Source: Limiplasma sp958448555
Lineage (GTDB): Bacteria > Bacillota > Clostridia > Christensenellales > Aristaeellaceae
Direction of reading: 5' to 3'
NCBI GenBank assembly: GCA_958448555.1
Contig: CAUDEL010000010.1
Span: 4,012 to 68,011, forward strand
DNA: 64,000 nt
Of the stretch, positions 1 to 8,342 are shown in pieces. The notes under the pieces were generated by a model that did no database searches, had not been told where the DNA came from, and worked only from the letters and a program-made list of their open reading frames with translations. The position numbers and the translations under genes are program-made. Position 1 is the first letter of the stretch, and the number at the start of each line of letters is the position of its first letter.

Positions 1-9
1 CACCGGGGA

Positions 10-2091
10 TTATCCTGCCATTCGGCCCACGAAGGCGACCGCAGCGCAGAGGACAACGCCTGCCATTGTGGGCAGCAGGACAGCCACAGCCGTCCATTTC
101 AGGCTTCCCGTCTCCCGGTAGACTGTGAGCGTCGTGGTCGAGCAGGGCCAGTGGAACAGCGAAAACAGCGCCACGCACGCCGCCGTCCACAGCGTCCACC
201 CGTTGGAAACCAGCAGAGCGCGCAAGGTTTCCAGCCCCTGCATCTCCACCAGCGTTCCCTGGCTCAGATAGGTCATGAGCATGATGGGCAGTACGATCTC
301 ATTGGCCGGGAATCCCAGGATGAAGGCCAGAAGAATCACGCCGTCCATCCCCAGAAAGCGCCCCAACGGGTCCAGCGCGCCGGCCAGCAGCTGCAAAAGC
401 TGGGTGTCACCCACGCGGAGGTTGGCCAGTAGCCAGATCAGCAGGCCCGCCGGAGCGGCGACCTTGACCGCGCGGCCCAGCACAAAGAGCGTTCGGTCCA
501 GCACGGAGCGCACCAGCACCTCTCCCACCTTGGGGCGGCGAAAGGGGGGTAGCTCCAGCGCAAAGGCGGAAGGCATCCCCTTGAGCACCGTGGCAGACAG
601 GAGATGAGAGCAGGCCAGCGTAACCAGAACGCACAGGACGATGAGCAAAAGCAGCACCAGCGCTCCCATCAGCGAGCCGACCGCTCCCCCGGCAAAGACA
701 AAAAACATGGAAATCAAAGCGATCAGCGTGGGGAAGCGGCCGTTGCAGGGCACCAGCGCATTGGTCAAAATGGCGATCAGGCGTTCTCGGGGGCTCTGGA
801 TGATCCGGCAGCCCATCACACCCACCGCGTTGCAACCCAGCCCCATGCACATGCACAGCGCCTGCTTGCCGCAGGCCCGGCAGCGCTGAAAGCAGCGGTC
901 CAGGTTGAAGGCGACGCGCGGGAGAAAGCCAAGGTCCTCCAGCAGCGTAAAGAGGGGAAAGAAGATCGCCATGGGCGGGAGCATGACGGAGACCACCCAG
1001 CTTGTGACCCGGTACATCCCCGACACCAGCAGGCCGCAGAGCCAGTCCGGCGCGCCAAGGCCCACAAGGAAGGAATTGAGCTCTGGCTCAAAAGCGTTTA
1101 GCGTCTCGCTCAGCCAGGCGGATGGGACGTTCGCGCCCGAGATCGTCAGATACAGAACCAGCCCCAGCATGCACAGCATGATTGGAATTCCGGTGCGCTT
1201 GCTCGACAGGAGCCGGTCCAATCGGAGCTGGCGGCGCTCCTTTGCCGATTGCGCGGGATGGAACACCACGCGGCTGCAAAGCTCTCCGGCAGCGCGATAC
1301 CCCTCCGAAATCACCGCGGCGCTGAGTCGTTCCTCAGAAAAGCCCGTCCTTTCCAGAGCGGACTTTTGGCCCTGAACGACGCTTCGGAGCGCGTCTCGCG
1401 CCGCGTCGTCCGCTTGCGCCATGAGGCGTGTAAGAAATCCGTCTCCGCTCAGCAGGGCGCGCAGGGCAGCGAAGCGCTCCGTCCCGGCCGCTCTGACGGC
1501 AGGAACCGACCGGCGGATCTGTTTGGAAAGCGCCTCCAGGGCGCGCTCTACGGGCTCGGGATAATGTAGAAGGCTGGTTTGCCGCCGCATGGGGGAATTT
1601 TCACACACCGTTTCAACGCGGCGCTTGAGCTCCTCCAGCCCCTGCCGCCTCCGTGCGGTCACGCCCACGACGGGCAAGCCCAGCAAGTGTTCCAGCAACG
1701 TCAGGTTTACGCCGATTTCCCTTGATCGCGCCTCGTCCATCATATTGACGCACAGCACCATGCGGGGACAGGCCTCCGCCACCTGAAGGGCAAGATTCAG
1801 GTTGCGTTCGAGACAGGTTGCGTCGCATACCACGATCACCGCGCTCAAGGACTCAAACGTCAGGCAGTCGCTCGCCACAACCTCCTCCGGCGAACCGCTC
1901 AGAAGCGAATAAGCGCCCGGAAGATCGGTCAGCGTCCATCCGCCACCCGATCCGCGCACGCGCCCACGCGCGGTCTCCACCGTTTTTCCGGCCCAGTTTC
2001 CCGTATGCTGCCTCAGTCCCGTCAAAGCGTTGAACACCGTGCTCTTTCCCACGTTGGGATTCCCGCACAGCGCCACGCGCCAGGCGCTCAT
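10..2091 (-). CDS. feoB: Ferrous iron transport protein B (FeoB)
   Basis: Membrane Fe(II) importer with a cytosolic G-protein domain. The 693-residue length is normal for the family. The N-terminal G domain shows the P-loop GNPNVGKST at residues 10-18, DLPG at 56-59 and NMMD at 116-119. The membrane half carries the two conserved gate/core motifs with cysteines, GLGCNAVGVMGCR and NALVPCNGRFP, among several hydrophobic helices. The ATG overlaps the feoA stop (ATGA), so the two are translationally coupled. The stop codon lies only nine bases from the window edge, so nothing can be said about a downstream feoC. Identification is secure; no Fur box was recognised upstream of the pair. Confidence 0.97.
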   Translation of the reverse strand: MSAWRVALCGNPNVGKSTVFNALTGLRQHTGNWAGKTVETARGRVRGSGGGWTLTDLPGAYSLLSGSPEEVVASDCLTFESLSAVIVVCDATCLERNLNLALQVAEACPRMVLCVNMMDEARSREIGVNLTLLEHLLGLPVVGVTARRRQGLEELKRRVETVCENSPMRRQTSLLHYPEPVERALEALSKQIRRSVPAVRAAGTERFAALRALLSGDGFLTRLMAQADDAARDALRSVVQGQKSALERTGFSEERLSAAVISEGYRAAGELCSRVVFHPAQSAKERRQLRLDRLLSSKRTGIPIMLCMLGLVLYLTISGANVPSAWLSETLNAFEPELNSFLVGLGAPDWLCGLLVSGMYRVTSWVVSVMLPPMAIFFPLFTLLEDLGFLPRVAFNLDRCFQRCRACGKQALCMCMGLGCNAVGVMGCRIIQSPRERLIAILTNALVPCNGRFPTLIALISMFFVFAGGAVGSLMGALVLLLLIVLCVLVTLACSHLLSATVLKGMPSAFALELPPFRRPKVGEVLVRSVLDRTLFVLGRAVKVAAPAGLLIWLLANLRVGDTQLLQLLAGALDPLGRFLGMDGVILLAFILGFPANEIVLPIMLMTYLSQGTLVEMQGLETLRALLVSNGWTLWTAACVALFSLFHWPCSTTTLTVYRETGSLKWTAVAVLLPTMAGVVLCAAVAFVGRMAG

Positions 2092-2336
2092 CGCCCGCCT
2101 CCGCAGGCACGGCAGAGGATATTCCGCGCGTCCGCGCGCCTGAGCGCCACCACCGTGTCCTTGACGCGGTAGGCTTTCGGGTCGCCGAACGCTGAGGGAA
2201 ACAGGCAGGTAACGAGGGTCATTTTTGTAAAACCCAGATCACAAAGCCGGGTGCTCATCGCTCCCGAGCCGAGAAGTTCGGAAATCAGGGCGCTTTGTCC
2301 GCTTTGCAGCATATCCAGCGTAAAGGCCTGTTCCAT
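2088..2336 (-). CDS. feoA: Ferrous iron transport protein A (FeoA)
   Basis: Small cytosolic SH3-like partner of FeoB, 82 residues, typical of FeoA. I chose the ATG at 2336 because an AAGGTGG ribosome-binding site lies about ten bases upstream; a longer in-frame reading to 2447 would add an unrelated basic N-terminus. The body shows the FeoA pattern of a hydrophobic core, LCDLGFTKM, and a KAYRVKDTVVALRR strand pair near the C-terminus. It overlaps feoB by four bases. The gene is divergent from the SpoIID-like gene, with a 221-bp intergenic region between them. Confidence 0.9.
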   Translation of the reverse strand: MEQAFTLDMLQSGQSALISELLGSGAMSTRLCDLGFTKMTLVTCLFPSAFGDPKAYRVKDTVVALRRADARNILCRACGGGR

Positions 2337-2418
2337 TGGGATGCACCACCTTATCGTTGGGGTTGAGGCGCGGCCTCGCGCCCTGCTTTCAAGGTATGAT
2401 CTCAGGTGCGATGCGTGC

Positions 2419-2447
2419 TTGCCAATTCGGAAAAGCCATGATACCAT
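2419..2447 (+). promoter_or_regulatory. Putative sigma-A promoter with extended -10 for the SpoIID-like gene
   Basis: TTGCCA at 2419-2424, a 17-bp spacer, then TACCAT at 2442-2447 preceded by TG at 2439-2440. It points toward the gene starting at 2558, giving a leader of about 100 nt. The -10 matches consensus at four of six positions, so this is tentative. Confidence 0.35.
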
Positions 2448-2557
2448 ACATTTGAATCATGCCATGCGCGTGACCATAGAATTTCCTGCAAGCGGCGGCG
2501 TGAGTTGAACGTTTTATGCGTGAAACCCTGCGCTGTGTATTTCTGAAGGAGGCGCTC

Positions 2558-4378
2558 ATGATGCTTTCCAAACGCCCGTATATCCGCCGATGCCTGCTTT
2601 TGCTGATGGCGCTGGTCCTGCCGCTTTGCGCGGCATGCGGGGAAGAGACGGCGATGCCCTCGGCAGGCGAGCGGGATCAGACGATCCGCGTCTATCTCAG
2701 CCGCCTCAACCTCACCGACCGCATGGACCTGACGCTCGCTTCTGCCTACAGCGTGAACACGCAGGCCGGCGCGCAGATGCATTTTCAGGCGGGCAGCGAG
2801 GTGGCGCTGCTTTTGCGGGATGGGGCGCTCTATCTCTATTACGAGGGGATGAGCCAGTGCACAGGCCAGAGCGTAACGCTCCTGAGAAACGATACCCAGG
2901 GGGAGAGCGGCTTCTACCTGACCAACTATCCCGCGCTCTATGCCGGCGATTTGCAGCTTGATATCGTGGAAGGCAAGCTCCGTCCGATCCTGAGCATCCA
3001 TGTCGAGGATTATCTCCTGGGCGTGGTGCCCTACGAGATGAGCGACTCCTTTCCGCTGGAGGCGCTCAAGGCGCAGGCCGTGGCGGCCCGCACCTATGCG
3101 CTGCGCAGCCAGGACCCGTCGCAGCCCTATGACGTGGTGGACACCACCAACGATCAGGTGTACCGCGGCTATCTCCCCGGAAACGATCAGACCGAGCTGG
3201 CCATTTCCCAGACGCGCGGCGTGTGCGGCTTTTATGCGGGCAGACTTGCCCAATGCTACTATTCGGCCAGCAACGGCGGCCAGACCGAGCTGGTGGAGAC
3301 CGTTTGGCCTACCAGCGAGGACTACGGCTACTATGCCTTCGGCGATGATCCCTACGACCTGGCCAATCCCGAGAGCGTGGTGAGGTCCTTTGAAATTCAA
3401 AAGGCTTACGGGGAGGACGAAACGGCGCCCTATGCGCTTCGGAATCTTCTGGCCCGACAGCTCTCGGAGGAACTGACGGCCCTGGGCTACGATCCTGCCC
3501 CGGAGAGCGTGCGCGTGGACGAGGTCAGCGCCGTCAGCGTCGGAGGAAATTCGTCGGAGGATAACAAGTATATGACCAGGCTCACGCTGACGGTCTCCGT
3601 CAGCGGCCGCACGCGCAAGGCGGCGCCTCAGCCCGTCATCGATCTCAACGCCGAGGAGGTCAGCCTCTTTGAGGTGGTCGAGGAGACGCCCGCCCCGACG
3701 CCGACCCCGCAGACGACGGGGTTTGTGCCCATTGTCACCATAACCCCCAGCCCCACGCCAACGCCGGTCTATGGTCCCTTCACGCCCATCGAAACGCCCT
3801 TTACGCTCGAGCTGGATATCTTTCCCACCGCCGAGAGCGCGTTTGGCCTGGACATTACCGCCCACTACGACAATGAGCTGTGGAGCGTGCGGGAAACGGC
3901 CGACGCCTATATCATTGAGGCCAGGCGCTTTGGGCATGGCGTGGGAATGAGCCAGCGCGGCGCCCAGTGGATGGCTGGCGAGCACGGCAAGAGCTATCGG
4001 GAAATCATTGCGTTTTACTATCCGGGGCTTGAGCTGATGCGTTTTGAGGAGCAGCCTGCTCGCGCCACGCAGCCTCAGGAAGCGCTGGCGGCCACGCCAG
4101 GCCCTGCGCCTACCCCGACGCCGAGGCCTACGCTCATGCCCATGACCCTTACGCCCCAAGAGGGACAATGGCTGGCGACGGTAACCGAAATCGATGACGA
4201 CAGCTCATTGAATCTCCGCCAGACCCCGGATCTGGGCGGGACCATCCTCATGCGCCTCTACAAGGGCCAGAGCCTGCTGGTTTTGGAGCGCTGCCAGCAG
4301 GAAGGGTGGGTCAAGGTGCGCACAGATGTTGCCGAAGGTTATGTCGTGGAGGAATACCTGACGCCCCGGCAGCCCTGA
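2558..4378 (+). CDS. SpoIID/LytB-domain lipoprotein with C-terminal SH3 domain
   Basis: Probable extracytoplasmic peptidoglycan-acting protein of the SpoIID/LytB family (SpoIID is a lytic transglycosylase acting during engulfment). Start at the ATG after a GAAGGAGG site gives 606 residues. A signal peptide ends in CAAC, a poor lipobox, so lipidation is only likely. The SpoIID fold is in two parts: residues about 145-260 (GVVPYEM, LKAQAVAARTYAL) and about 430-492 (FGHGVGMSQRGAQWM). Between them sits a Thr/Pro-rich segment around 377-412, and a second one precedes a C-terminal bacterial SH3 domain (about 540-606; LNLRQTPDLGG). The E in VPYEM matches the catalytic Glu position of SpoIID. It need not be SpoIID itself: no spoIIQ or murA neighbour is seen. 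Confidence 0.8.
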   Translation: MMLSKRPYIRRCLLLLMALVLPLCAACGEETAMPSAGERDQTIRVYLSRLNLTDRMDLTLASAYSVNTQAGAQMHFQAGSEVALLLRDGALYLYYEGMSQCTGQSVTLLRNDTQGESGFYLTNYPALYAGDLQLDIVEGKLRPILSIHVEDYLLGVVPYEMSDSFPLEALKAQAVAARTYALRSQDPSQPYDVVDTTNDQVYRGYLPGNDQTELAISQTRGVCGFYAGRLAQCYYSASNGGQTELVETVWPTSEDYGYYAFGDDPYDLANPESVVRSFEIQKAYGEDETAPYALRNLLARQLSEELTALGYDPAPESVRVDEVSAVSVGGNSSEDNKYMTRLTLTVSVSGRTRKAAPQPVIDLNAEEVSLFEVVEETPAPTPTPQTTGFVPIVTITPSPTPTPVYGPFTPIETPFTLELDIFPTAESAFGLDITAHYDNELWSVRETADAYIIEARRFGHGVGMSQRGAQWMAGEHGKSYREIIAFYYPGLELMRFEEQPARATQPQEALAATPGPAPTPTPRPTLMPMTLTPQEGQWLATVTEIDDDSSLNLRQTPDLGGTILMRLYKGQSLLVLERCQQEGWVKVRTDVAEGYVVEEYLTPRQP

Positions 4379-4503
4379 CCGCGTCTTTTACAAGTGTGCG
4401 ATGTAAAAGACCGGCGCTTTCTATGGCGTTTTTGCGAATTTTGTCGTATACTGATAGCGGCCATCCGCGCAACGATTCTGGATGCGCCAAAGGAGGAGGG
4501 CGC

Positions 4504-4692
4504 ATGAACAGCTCCGCTGCCCCCAACGGCCGCCAGCCCCCCGAAACCCTTCCGCATCAGAGGCGCCGCCACGGTCGCGTCATGCGTTTTTTCAGCGGAT
4601 ACCTCATGTTCGTCGGAGCGCTGACCACGCTGTATGTGCTGGCGCAGGTGGTGGTCCTCGTATTTGTTGAAATCGGCAAGTGGATGCCCTGA
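4504..4692 (+). CDS. Small single-pass membrane protein, unknown
   Basis: A 62-residue protein preceded by a strong AGGAGGAGG site six bases from the ATG. Residues 1-25 are polar and rich in Pro and Arg; residues about 28-58 form one hydrophobic helix (FSGYLMFVGALTTLYVLA) followed by a short tail. I recognise no family. The next gene, also membrane-anchored, begins 20 bases later, so they are probably co-transcribed. A good TATACT -10 element at 4447-4452 lies upstream but without a convincing -35. Confidence 0.6.
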   Translation: MNSSAAPNGRQPPETLPHQRRRHGRVMRFFSGYLMFVGALTTLYVLAQVVVLVFVEIGKWMP

Positions 4693-4712
4693 ACGGGCCC
4701 GGAGGATGACGC

Positions 4713-5342
4713 TTGAAGAAGTTCATAAAACGCCTGTTTGGTTTTGTGGTCTGCCTTGCGCTCGCCGTTGCGCTGGTGCGTGTCGGACCCTATGTCTATG
4801 AGCGCCTTTTTGGGGGCGCAGATACGCAGTGGATCAGCGAGCAGTTTTCCCAGACGCTTCGCGAAAAGAATGAGCTGGTCGTGTATGAGGTAGAGGTCAC
4901 GGGGCAGGAGACCGTGACGCAGGACGCATGGCTCCTGGGCACGGTGCAGAAGGTCGAAATGCCCTATACCTTTCGCATGAGCTTCACGGTGGATCTGAGC
5001 CTCGCGGTCGTCAGCGCGCTCGACGATGGGGTGGAAGTCCGCGTGCCGCCGCCCGTGGCGGCCTATCCGAAGCTGATCGTTCAGGAGGATCAGGTGCGCA
5101 CCTATGACTGGCTTTATCCCCTGACCCCCGAGCGCTATTCGGCGATCAAGCAGGAGACGGAAGACCGCCTGTTCAGCGATTACGGGGCAAACGAGGGCTA
5201 CCTCTCCAGCGCATGGGATGTGACGGTGCGAAACCTGGAGTCGCTTTTCCGCTCTGTCGCCGAGCAGCGCGGCGGCGCGGACTGCGCCATCCGTGTGGTT
5301 CGGGACGACAGCCTCATCCCCGCTGAGACAAGCGAGGTTTAA
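4713..5342 (+). CDS. Membrane-anchored DUF4230-like protein
   Basis: A 209-residue protein with an N-terminal membrane anchor (residues about 8-26) and an extracytoplasmic domain. The pattern (an early ELVVYEVEV strand, a VDLSLAVVSALDDGVEVRVPPP strand set, then a helical C-terminus) resembles DUF4230, a family of unknown function; I assign this from memory of the pattern, not a search. The start is TTG at 4713, chosen because GGAGGA lies seven bases upstream and the methionine-equivalent KKFIKR anchor follows. Probably in one unit with the small protein before it; a hairpin follows the stop. Confidence 0.6.
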   Translation: MKKFIKRLFGFVVCLALAVALVRVGPYVYERLFGGADTQWISEQFSQTLREKNELVVYEVEVTGQETVTQDAWLLGTVQKVEMPYTFRMSFTVDLSLAVVSALDDGVEVRVPPPVAAYPKLIVQEDQVRTYDWLYPLTPERYSAIKQETEDRLFSDYGANEGYLSSAWDVTVRNLESLFRSVAEQRGGADCAIRVVRDDSLIPAETSEV

Positions 5343-5360
5343 ATTCGTCCATCCTTTCAG

Positions 5361-5397
5361 CGGCGGCACGTCATCCGTGGGTGGCTTGCCGCCGTTT
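5361..5397 (+). terminator. Possible terminator hairpin after the DUF4230-like gene
   Basis: CGGCGGCA at 5361-5368 pairs with TGCCGCCG at 5387-5394 across an 18-nt loop, then TTT. The stem is GC-rich but the U-tract is short, so termination may be partial. It separates the upstream genes from the promoter at 5431. Confidence 0.4.
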
Positions 5398-5430
5398 CCG
5401 TTCCGGGTGTTTTCCAAGTGTTCCAAACTA

Positions 5431-5459
5431 TTTACAAAGTATGAAAAAAGCGTTACAAT
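5431..5459 (+). promoter_or_regulatory. Sigma-A promoter of the motor-like operon
   Basis: TTTACA at 5431-5436, exactly 17 bp, then TACAAT at 5454-5459. Each box has one mismatch to consensus. The start codon of the first gene is about 40 nt downstream, so the three-gene operon has its own promoter and ends at the strong hairpin at 8298. Confidence 0.7.
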
Positions 5460-5501
5460 AAGCCGTAACCCTTGAATGAAAATCGACCGGAGGTGCCGCG
5501 A

Positions 5502-6722
5502 GTGCCCACTTTGACCAGTCTGGCATCCAATTTGACGGAAATCATAATCTATGCCGCCATCGCTCTGGTCACGCTGACCGGACTATGCAAATGCATCTAT
5601 CCGCTTTTGCGAAATGCGGCTGCTTTGAACCGCGCGGTCATCAAGCTGGAGAAGAGCACGGCCGCGGGCGAGCGGCCCATCTGGCGCGAGGCGCGCTTTT
5701 TGGGGCGTTCGCTTCGCAACGAATGGCAGCAGTTTCTTCTTAATGCCGGTCAGCTTGACATGCGTGGAATTCCCTGCGACACCCGCGAGTACATCAATGA
5801 GGAAACCGTGGTGGACAAGCCGGGCCATGCCCAGCTTGCGGAGCTCATTCCGGGCCTGCTGACCTCGCTTGGCATTTTGGGGACCTTTATCGGGCTCATG
5901 CAGGGCCTCACCAGCGTGGACTTCAGCAACGCCCAGGGCACCATTGAGAGCATCCCGCAGCTGCTCAGCGGCATGCGCTTTGCCTTTGCCACCTCTGTGG
6001 CCGGCATCTCCTGCTCACTCCTGTTCAACATGTTTAACCGCATGTCCGCAGGGCGTGCCGTGCGCGCACTGGACAATTTCGAGGACGCTTTCTACGAGCT
6101 GGCCATGCCGCGTCCGCTCCAGCCTGACGTGCAGATGATGTGTCAGAAGCAGGACGAGGAGGTCCGCATGGCGCGCCTTGCCGAGAACGTTGGCAATCAC
6201 GTGGCCGCCTCCCTTGAGATGGCCGTCGGACGCGCCATGGCGCCGCTGACCCAGTCGCTGGACACCTTTATCAAATGCGCCACGCGCGAGCAGGTGGACG
6301 GGGTACGGCGCATCGTGGGCCAGTTTGTCCAGCAGATGAACACCTCGCTCAGCAGTCAGATGACGGCGCTGGGAGATACGATGAACGTCGTCAATCAGGG
6401 ACAGCTCCAAACCCAGCAAAACCTCCAGTCTACGCTGGACGCGGCGCGCGGCATGGCCAAGGACGCGCAGGCCATCCGCGAGGCCAGCGCGGAGATCGCA
6501 AAGCAGATGCAGGCCTTTGCCCAGGAGATGCTCAAGGAGCGCGACAGCCGCTCCAGCCTCCTCGACACGGCGCAGAGCGCCACCCACACCCTCACCGACC
6601 GCCTGGACGCGCTTTCCGAGTCGCTCAGGCGCATGCAGGTTGCGTCGGACATGCTGACCGCCGAGATGGACACGCTGCCGGAAGAACCCCGGGAACAGAC
6701 GGATGCGGCGGCGGAGCTGTAA
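5502..6722 (+). CDS. MotA/TolQ/ExbB-family proton-channel protein with long cytoplasmic tail (ZorA-like)
   Basis: Inferred inner subunit of an ion-driven motor complex. Start GTG at 5502 is preferred over the upstream TTG because GGAGG lies eight bases before it; this gives 406 residues. One N-terminal membrane helix (about 11-35) is followed by a cytosolic segment. The channel pair comes next: helix about 112-136 (LIPGLLTSLGILGTFIGLMQG) carries the family's PGLLTSLGILGTFIGL-type signature, and helix about 157-178 contains FATSVAGISCSLLF. Residues about 215-406 are a long amphipathic helical tail, as in ZorA of Zorya defence systems and unlike compact ExbB. The MotB-like gene starts 12 bases after the stop. 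No ZorC, ZorD or ZorE is nearby, so an anti-phage role is not shown. Confidence 0.8.
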   Translation: MPTLTSLASNLTEIIIYAAIALVTLTGLCKCIYPLLRNAAALNRAVIKLEKSTAAGERPIWREARFLGRSLRNEWQQFLLNAGQLDMRGIPCDTREYINEETVVDKPGHAQLAELIPGLLTSLGILGTFIGLMQGLTSVDFSNAQGTIESIPQLLSGMRFAFATSVAGISCSLLFNMFNRMSAGRAVRALDNFEDAFYELAMPRPLQPDVQMMCQKQDEEVRMARLAENVGNHVAASLEMAVGRAMAPLTQSLDTFIKCATREQVDGVRRIVGQFVQQMNTSLSSQMTALGDTMNVVNQGQLQTQQNLQSTLDAARGMAKDAQAIREASAEIAKQMQAFAQEMLKERDSRSSLLDTAQSATHTLTDRLDALSESLRRMQVASDMLTAEMDTLPEEPREQTDAAAEL

Positions 6723-6734
6723 GGAGAGCGAGAG

Positions 6735-7781
6735 ATGGCACGCAGACGGTATGTTCGGCGCAGCGCAGGCAAGGCGGACGGCGGTGCGTTCTGGATCAGC
6801 TATTCGGACATGATGGCGGCGCTTTTGCTGGTGTTCGTGCTGGTTCTGTGCTATAGCGTCTATCAGTATTTTCTGATGCTGGAGACCAAGACCGCCGAGC
6901 TGGACGAGCAGAGCGCTTTGCTCAGCGCGCAGCAGGCGACGTTGGACGACCAGCAAAAGGAGCTCAGCGCGCAGCAGGCGGCTTTGACGGACAAGCAAAA
7001 CGAGCTTACCGCCGCGCTTACGCAGCTGGATGAAAAGGAAAGCCTGCTAAACGACCAGAGTCTCACGCTGGAGGAGCAGGAAAAGATCATTCTGGCGGCT
7101 CAGGCAGCCCTCAGCCAGAAGGAAGAGGAGCTCAACGCGGCCAACCTGGAACTGACCAGCAAGCAGCAGGAGTTGGCGGATGCCACCATTTTGCTGGGGC
7201 AGCAGCAGGAGACGATGAATGAGCAGCAACAGAAGCTGGACGATCTGGTCGGCGTTCGCACCAAAATCGTGCGCGACCTGACCGCAGCCTTGGGCGCGGC
7301 AGACCTCAAGGCCAGCGTGGACAGCAATACGGGCGATATCATGCTGGAGAGCGCCGTGTTCTTTGACGTTGCCAAAAGCAATATCAAAGAAAGCGGCCGG
7401 ACGCTGCTGGATGAATTCATCCCTGTCTATCTCGGCGTTCTTCTTCGGCCCGAATACGTGGACTACCTGGGGGAAATCATCATAGAGGGGCATACGGATA
7501 CCCAGGGGACCTACCTGGTCAACCTCGAGCTTTCTCAGGAGCGGGCCCTCAGCGTGGCCACCTACTGTTTGCAGATGCCCAGCCTGAGCGAAAGCCAGCT
7601 TGAAAAGTTGCGCGAGATCCTGACCGCCAAGGGCAAAAGCTATTCCGATCCCATCTACAACGATGACGGCACCATCAACATGGATGCCTCGCGGCGCGTC
7701 GAATTTAAATTCCGCATGAAGGATTCGGAGATGATCGACGAAATCCGCGACATTCTCAGCGCCGGAGGCGCGAACGAATAG
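6735..7781 (+). CDS. MotB/OmpA-family stator protein with extended coiled coil (ZorB-like)
   Basis: Inferred peptidoglycan-binding partner of the MotA-like protein. The 348 residues comprise a basic N-terminus, one membrane helix at about 19-45 with Asp25 in WISYSDMMAAL (the position of the proton-carrying Asp of MotB), then a Gln/Leu/Glu-rich coiled coil from about 52 to 170. The last part is an OmpA-like domain (about 195-345) with EGHTDTQGTYLVNLELSQER, the peptidoglycan-binding signature. The coiled coil of more than 110 residues is far longer than the MotB linker and would hold the OmpA domain away from the membrane. The ribosome-binding site AGGAGAG overlaps the preceding gene's end. MotB-like identity is firm; the process driven is unknown. 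Confidence 0.82.
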   Translation: MARRRYVRRSAGKADGGAFWISYSDMMAALLLVFVLVLCYSVYQYFLMLETKTAELDEQSALLSAQQATLDDQQKELSAQQAALTDKQNELTAALTQLDEKESLLNDQSLTLEEQEKIILAAQAALSQKEEELNAANLELTSKQQELADATILLGQQQETMNEQQQKLDDLVGVRTKIVRDLTAALGAADLKASVDSNTGDIMLESAVFFDVAKSNIKESGRTLLDEFIPVYLGVLLRPEYVDYLGEIIIEGHTDTQGTYLVNLELSQERALSVATYCLQMPSLSESQLEKLREILTAKGKSYSDPIYNDDGTINMDASRRVEFKFRMKDSEMIDEIRDILSAGGANE

Positions 7782-7796
7782 AAAGGACGGTGCGGC

Positions 7797-8291
7797 ATGC
7801 GCGGTCTGAAAATCGCGGCCATCGCATCGGTATCGCTGCTGATCGTGATGGCACTGATGGTGGGATATCTGTTTTTGACGGCCGAGGTCCGCGTGACCAG
7901 CGTAGCGGTGGAAGGGGTTTCAGCAGCTGATGATCCGGCCGCATTTGAGGCGCTCAAAACCTCCGTTGTAGACGAAACCTTTCAGGGCACGCTCTACCAA
8001 AAGCCGCTGGAGTGGGGAGAACCGGGAGACTACGTATATCTGAACTATACGCTTCGCCTGCGAAACGACTGTCTTGTCCCCATCGACATGATCGAGGTCC
8101 AGGTGGTTCCGCAGGCGACGGATATTCTCCAGATCGGCGATTTTACAGTAAAATCACTCGATCCCAAAAGCGAGGGCGACCTGAGCGTTCGGATTCTCGT
8201 CCCCAAGGACACACACTCCGTGAGAGAATTGATTGTTACTTATTACGTATGGGGCGTGAGCTTCAACCTCAAGACGACGTATGGCATGTAA
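7797..8291 (+). CDS. Membrane-anchored extracytoplasmic protein of the motor-like operon, unknown
   Basis: A 164-residue protein with one N-terminal helix (about 7-27) and a beta-rich outer domain containing the alternating pattern YVYLNYTLRLRN and LIVTYYVWGVSF. It starts 15 bases after the MotB-like stop with GAAAGGAC as ribosome-binding site, and is the last gene before the terminator at 8298. I do not recognise the family. The position makes it the obvious third component, perhaps an extracellular contact or regulatory subunit; that is inference from context only. Confidence 0.6.
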   Translation: MRGLKIAAIASVSLLIVMALMVGYLFLTAEVRVTSVAVEGVSAADDPAAFEALKTSVVDETFQGTLYQKPLEWGEPGDYVYLNYTLRLRNDCLVPIDMIEVQVVPQATDILQIGDFTVKSLDPKSEGDLSVRILVPKDTHSVRELIVTYYVWGVSFNLKTTYGM

Positions 8292-8297
8292 AAAAAA

Positions 8298-8329
8298 CCG
8301 GCCCGGGCTTCTCCCTTTGCCCGGGCCGG
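8298..8329. terminator. Bidirectional intrinsic terminator
   Basis: A perfect 11-bp GC-rich stem (8298-8308 with 8319-8329) and a 10-nt loop, with an A-run before it and a T-run after it (8332-8337). It lies between the convergent motor-like operon and nagA and can serve both strands. Confidence 0.92.
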
Positions 8330-8342
8330 CGCTTTTTTCATG

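Noticed and set aside
2402..4168. Minus-strand open frame (about 588 codons) opposite the SpoIID-like gene
   Set aside because: Antisense to a gene with clear domains; composition is that of a shadow frame and it would overlap feoA's upstream region.
4383..4411. Perfect 10-bp inverted repeat after the SpoIID-like gene as a terminator
   Set aside because: The stem is AT-rich and no U-tract follows; it may be a weak terminator or chance, so it is not listed as a feature.
5502..8291. A complete Zorya anti-phage system
   Set aside because: The ZorA- and ZorB-like proteins are present but no ZorC/ZorD helicase or ZorE nuclease gene is adjacent, and the third gene is a small exported protein.
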